Below are positions 62,117 through 64,000 of a stretch of DNA of 64,000 nucleotides, one piece after another. Each line of letters begins with the position of its first letter. Position 1 is the stretch's first letter. Under the pieces are notes generated by a model. The model ran no database searches, was not told the DNA's origin, and saw nothing but the letters and a program-made list of their open reading frames with translations. A program made the translations under genes and the position numbers. Source of the stretch: Bacillota bacterium (GTDB lineage: Bacteria; Bacillota; Clostridia; Lachnospirales; Bianqueaceae). The stretch is taken from contig JAFRZL010000015.1 in the NCBI GenBank assembly GCA_017442535.1, positions 62,001 through 126,000 on the forward strand. Reading direction: 5' to 3'.

Positions 62117-62643
62117 TGTGTAATCACTTCCTTCAAATCCTTAATCCGATGTCTGAGACTGCCATCCAGAACAATGCCGTCATATTCCACAATAATGCCT
62201 CCAAGCAGGGCCGGATCGACCTGATACTGCATCAGAGGTTCCTTATTCAAGCGTTTGGACATAGCCTCCTGTAAACGCTTTTTCTCATCGTCCCCCAGAG
62301 GAACGGCGCTTTTGATCAGAACAGTCGTCTGGTGCATGTAGTTATGGTATAGCAGATCATACTCCGTCCGGCAGCGGTCAAACTCTCTGATGCGGCGCTT
62401 ATCCCCGAGAAGCATCAAAAATGACAGAAGTTCTTCCGGGATCTTTCCGCCGAAGGCATCTTCCAGCACCTGATTCCGTTCCGTACCCGATAAGCTGCGC
62501 GAAGAAAGCAGGTCCTTGTATTCAGGATTTTCTGCAAATAGTTTCGCGACAAGTTCCAAGCCTTCATAGACTTCACGCTCCCTGCCCTGTTCCGCGGCAA
62601 TCTCGTAAAGGGCGTCCGCGTATTCCTTATAGACCTCGGTCAT
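62113..62643 (-). CDS. atpH: ATP synthase delta subunit
   Basis: A 176-residue stalk subunit that joins F1 to the b subunits. [15 protein letters not shown] at the N terminus and [25 protein letters not shown] at the C terminus are the conserved ends. GTG 62652 is in frame, but ATG 62643 has AGGTGA at 6 bases, so it is chosen. It overlaps atpF by 17 bases and atpA by 4. Confidence 0.92.
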   Translation of the reverse strand: MTEVYKEYADALYEIAAEQGREREVYEGLELVAKLFAENPEYKDLLSSRSLSGTERNQVLEDAFGGKIPEELLSFLMLLGDKRRIREFDRCRTEYDLLYHNYMHQTTVLIKSAVPLGDDEKKRLQEAMSKRLNKEPLMQYQVDPALLGGIIVEYDGIVLDGSLRHRIKDLKEVITQ

Positions 62644-63142
62644 CGTCTTCACCTACGGATGCGATAAAAGAATCGATCATGGCCTGATGATCCTCAGCAT
62701 TGATCTCTCGCTCGAGCAGTTTGCTGGCGAGTGCCGTGGACACATCGATGATTTCGCGCTTCATATCTTCTTCCGCTTTCTGGCGCTCCAGACGGGCCTC
62801 TTCCTCTGCACGCCGCACGATCTGATCCGCTCTCTGTTCAGCATCGGAGATGATCCTGCTGCCACGATAGCTTGCTGTCGACGCAGCATCCGAAATAAGC
62901 TGATCAGCCTCGGCCTGCGCATTCTGCATCTTCTCGTTCCAGGTGGCTTCCTGCTGATTGGCTTTATCCAAAGCTTCATCGGCGGCACGATACTGCATAT
63001 CTACCGCATTCTGCCTGTCCTGAAGAACCTTACGGACGCGTTCATACAGAAAATGCTTGACCAGAAAATAAAGAAGTACGAGATTAGCGAGTGAAATCAG
63101 TGTCTGCCATATATTGACCGAAATGATTTCTGAAAATTGCAT
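62627..63142 (-). CDS. atpF: ATP synthase b subunit
   Basis: A 171-residue peripheral stalk subunit. One N-terminal membrane helix (WQTLISLANLVLLYFLVKHFLY, about residues 12-33) is followed by a long, charged, Ala-rich coiled coil of about 130 residues. It lies between atpE and atpH in the usual operon position. Confidence 0.95.
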   Translation of the reverse strand: MQFSEIISVNIWQTLISLANLVLLYFLVKHFLYERVRKVLQDRQNAVDMQYRAADEALDKANQQEATWNEKMQNAQAEADQLISDAASTASYRGSRIISDAEQRADQIVRRAEEEARLERQKAEEDMKREIIDVSTALASKLLEREINAEDHQAMIDSFIASVGEDDDRGL

Positions 63143-63158
63143 GATCTCTCCTTATGAA

Positions 63159-63461
<303 letters not shown>

Positions 63462-64000
63462 TTATTGATTTTTAGCGGCCTTGCGGGCCATCTTGCGTTC
63501 ATAGTCTTCTTTGGGGAAGCCCCCGGACACATACATCATTGTCAGCATGGCAAAGATAAATGCCTGCAGACAACCGCTGAACAGGTCGAAATAAACAGAT
63601 AAAATGGCCGGCAGACCGACCTGCAGGAAAGGTATTTCACCTAAGAACCCGGGCAGCCACCCGAGCAGCATGTTGGAGAGGCCCTGCAGCGCTGCAACTA
63701 CCAGCACGGATACGACAGAGCCCGACATGACATTTCCGTAATGACGGAAGGCCATCGAGACGGGCGTCGCGAATTCACTGATAATATTGATCGGCAGGAG
63801 CACGGGAGTAGGCTCCAGAAAACTCTTGGAGTACGAAACGATGCCTCCCTTAAGCTTATAATGCGTGATCAGCACAAATACCATAATGGCCCATCCGGCT
63901 ACGACATTCAGATCGGATGTGGGCGGGAAAAGCCCGAAGAGCGACAAAAGGCTGGAGAACGCGGACAGTCCCAGGATCGCACCGATGAAAGGCACGAACC
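63462..64000 (-). CDS. atpB: ATP synthase a subunit (partial at right edge)
   Basis: About 179 C-terminal residues are visible and the frame stays open to the window end (FVPFIG), so the true start lies beyond; full-length subunits have about 220-250 residues. The stator Arg needed for ion translocation is in AFRHYGNVMSG, and helices fill most of the rest. The C terminus is a short basic tail (MARKAAKNQ). It is upstream of atpE in the usual a-c-b-delta-alpha-gamma-beta-epsilon order; the operon promoter is outside. Confidence 0.93.
   Translation of the reverse strand, partial: FVPFIGAILGLSAFSSLLSLFGLFPPTSDLNVVAGWAIMVFVLITHYKLKGGIVSYSKSFLEPTPVLLPINIISEFATPVSMAFRHYGNVMSGSVVSVLVVAALQGLSNMLLGWLPGFLGEIPFLQVGLPAILSVYFDLFSGCLQAFIFAMLTMMYVSGGFPKEDYERKMARKAAKNQ

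Overview
The window looks like chromosomal core sequence from a low-oxygen Firmicute of class Clostridia, most likely Lachnospiraceae or a close relative (inference). The support is gene content and order: an rnfCDGEAB operon, a radC-mreBCD-PBP2-rodA-mgsA block, a TIGR03960/TIGR03936-rplU-prp-rpmA-obg-yhbY-nadD-yqeK-rsfS block, DUF1846, an L21 leader, strong AGGAGG-type ribosome sites, many consensus sigma-A promoters, and base composition near 50% G+C by eye. No rRNA, CRISPR array, insertion sequence or prophage was seen. Almost every interval is coding, and most of the longest gaps hold tRNAs, promoters or terminators.

Layout. 1-6.6 kb: the tail of a metallo-beta-lactamase-fold gene and an acyltransferase, converging on a DUF1846 gene; two tRNA-Ser genes; ispD behind a large glycosidase-like gene. 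6.7-11.9 kb: a response regulator, an intramembrane-type histidine kinase and an ABC ATPase/permease pair, a peptide-sensing or detoxification-type module. 11.9-26.3 kb: accessory metabolism (nitroreductase, MBL hydrolase, anSME-type radical SAM enzyme with a dienelactone hydrolase, SGNH hydrolase, a heterodimeric ABC exporter, alpha/beta hydrolase, rRNA methyltransferase, Mrp, polysaccharide deacetylase, HAD phosphatase, MATE pump). 26.3-31 kb: tRNA-Thr, uronate isomerase, pseudouridine synthase, PepD, and an orphan P-loop gene. 31.2-36.2 kb: Rnf complex. 36.4-44.3 kb: the rod-shape and elongation operon. 44.3-51.4 kb: radical SAM pair, ribosomal proteins, Obg and ribosome-assembly/NAD genes. 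51.5-57.9 kb: GPH symporter, MATE pump, a lipoprotein gene bracketed by two related palindromes, ttcA, a tyrosine recombinase, and an SOS-type LysM gene. 58.1-64.0 kb: F-type ATP synthase on the minus strand, running off the right edge.

How the genes work together. Rnf pumps ions using ferredoxin-to-NAD electron flow, and the ATP synthase spends that gradient. The c subunit carries the Na+-type signature with two carboxylates (Glu31 and Glu64), so the pair probably forms a sodium circuit. The epsilon subunit lacks the usual C-terminal helical domain.

The most unusual reading is in the rod operon. The gene in the mgsA position encodes a methylglyoxal-synthase fold in which the catalytic His/Asp residues are substituted or removed by a small deletion. 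The PBP2 in the same operon has about 230 extra residues before its transpeptidase domain, and minCDE, usually found between PBP2 and rodA in Clostridia, is absent. Other leads are the paired palindromes near 54.5 and 55.5 kb, an SOS box inside a consensus promoter at 57.9 kb, and a perfect palindrome at the predicted start of a tRNA transcript. I did not find a wholly new multi-gene system, and functional claims for these leads are inference.
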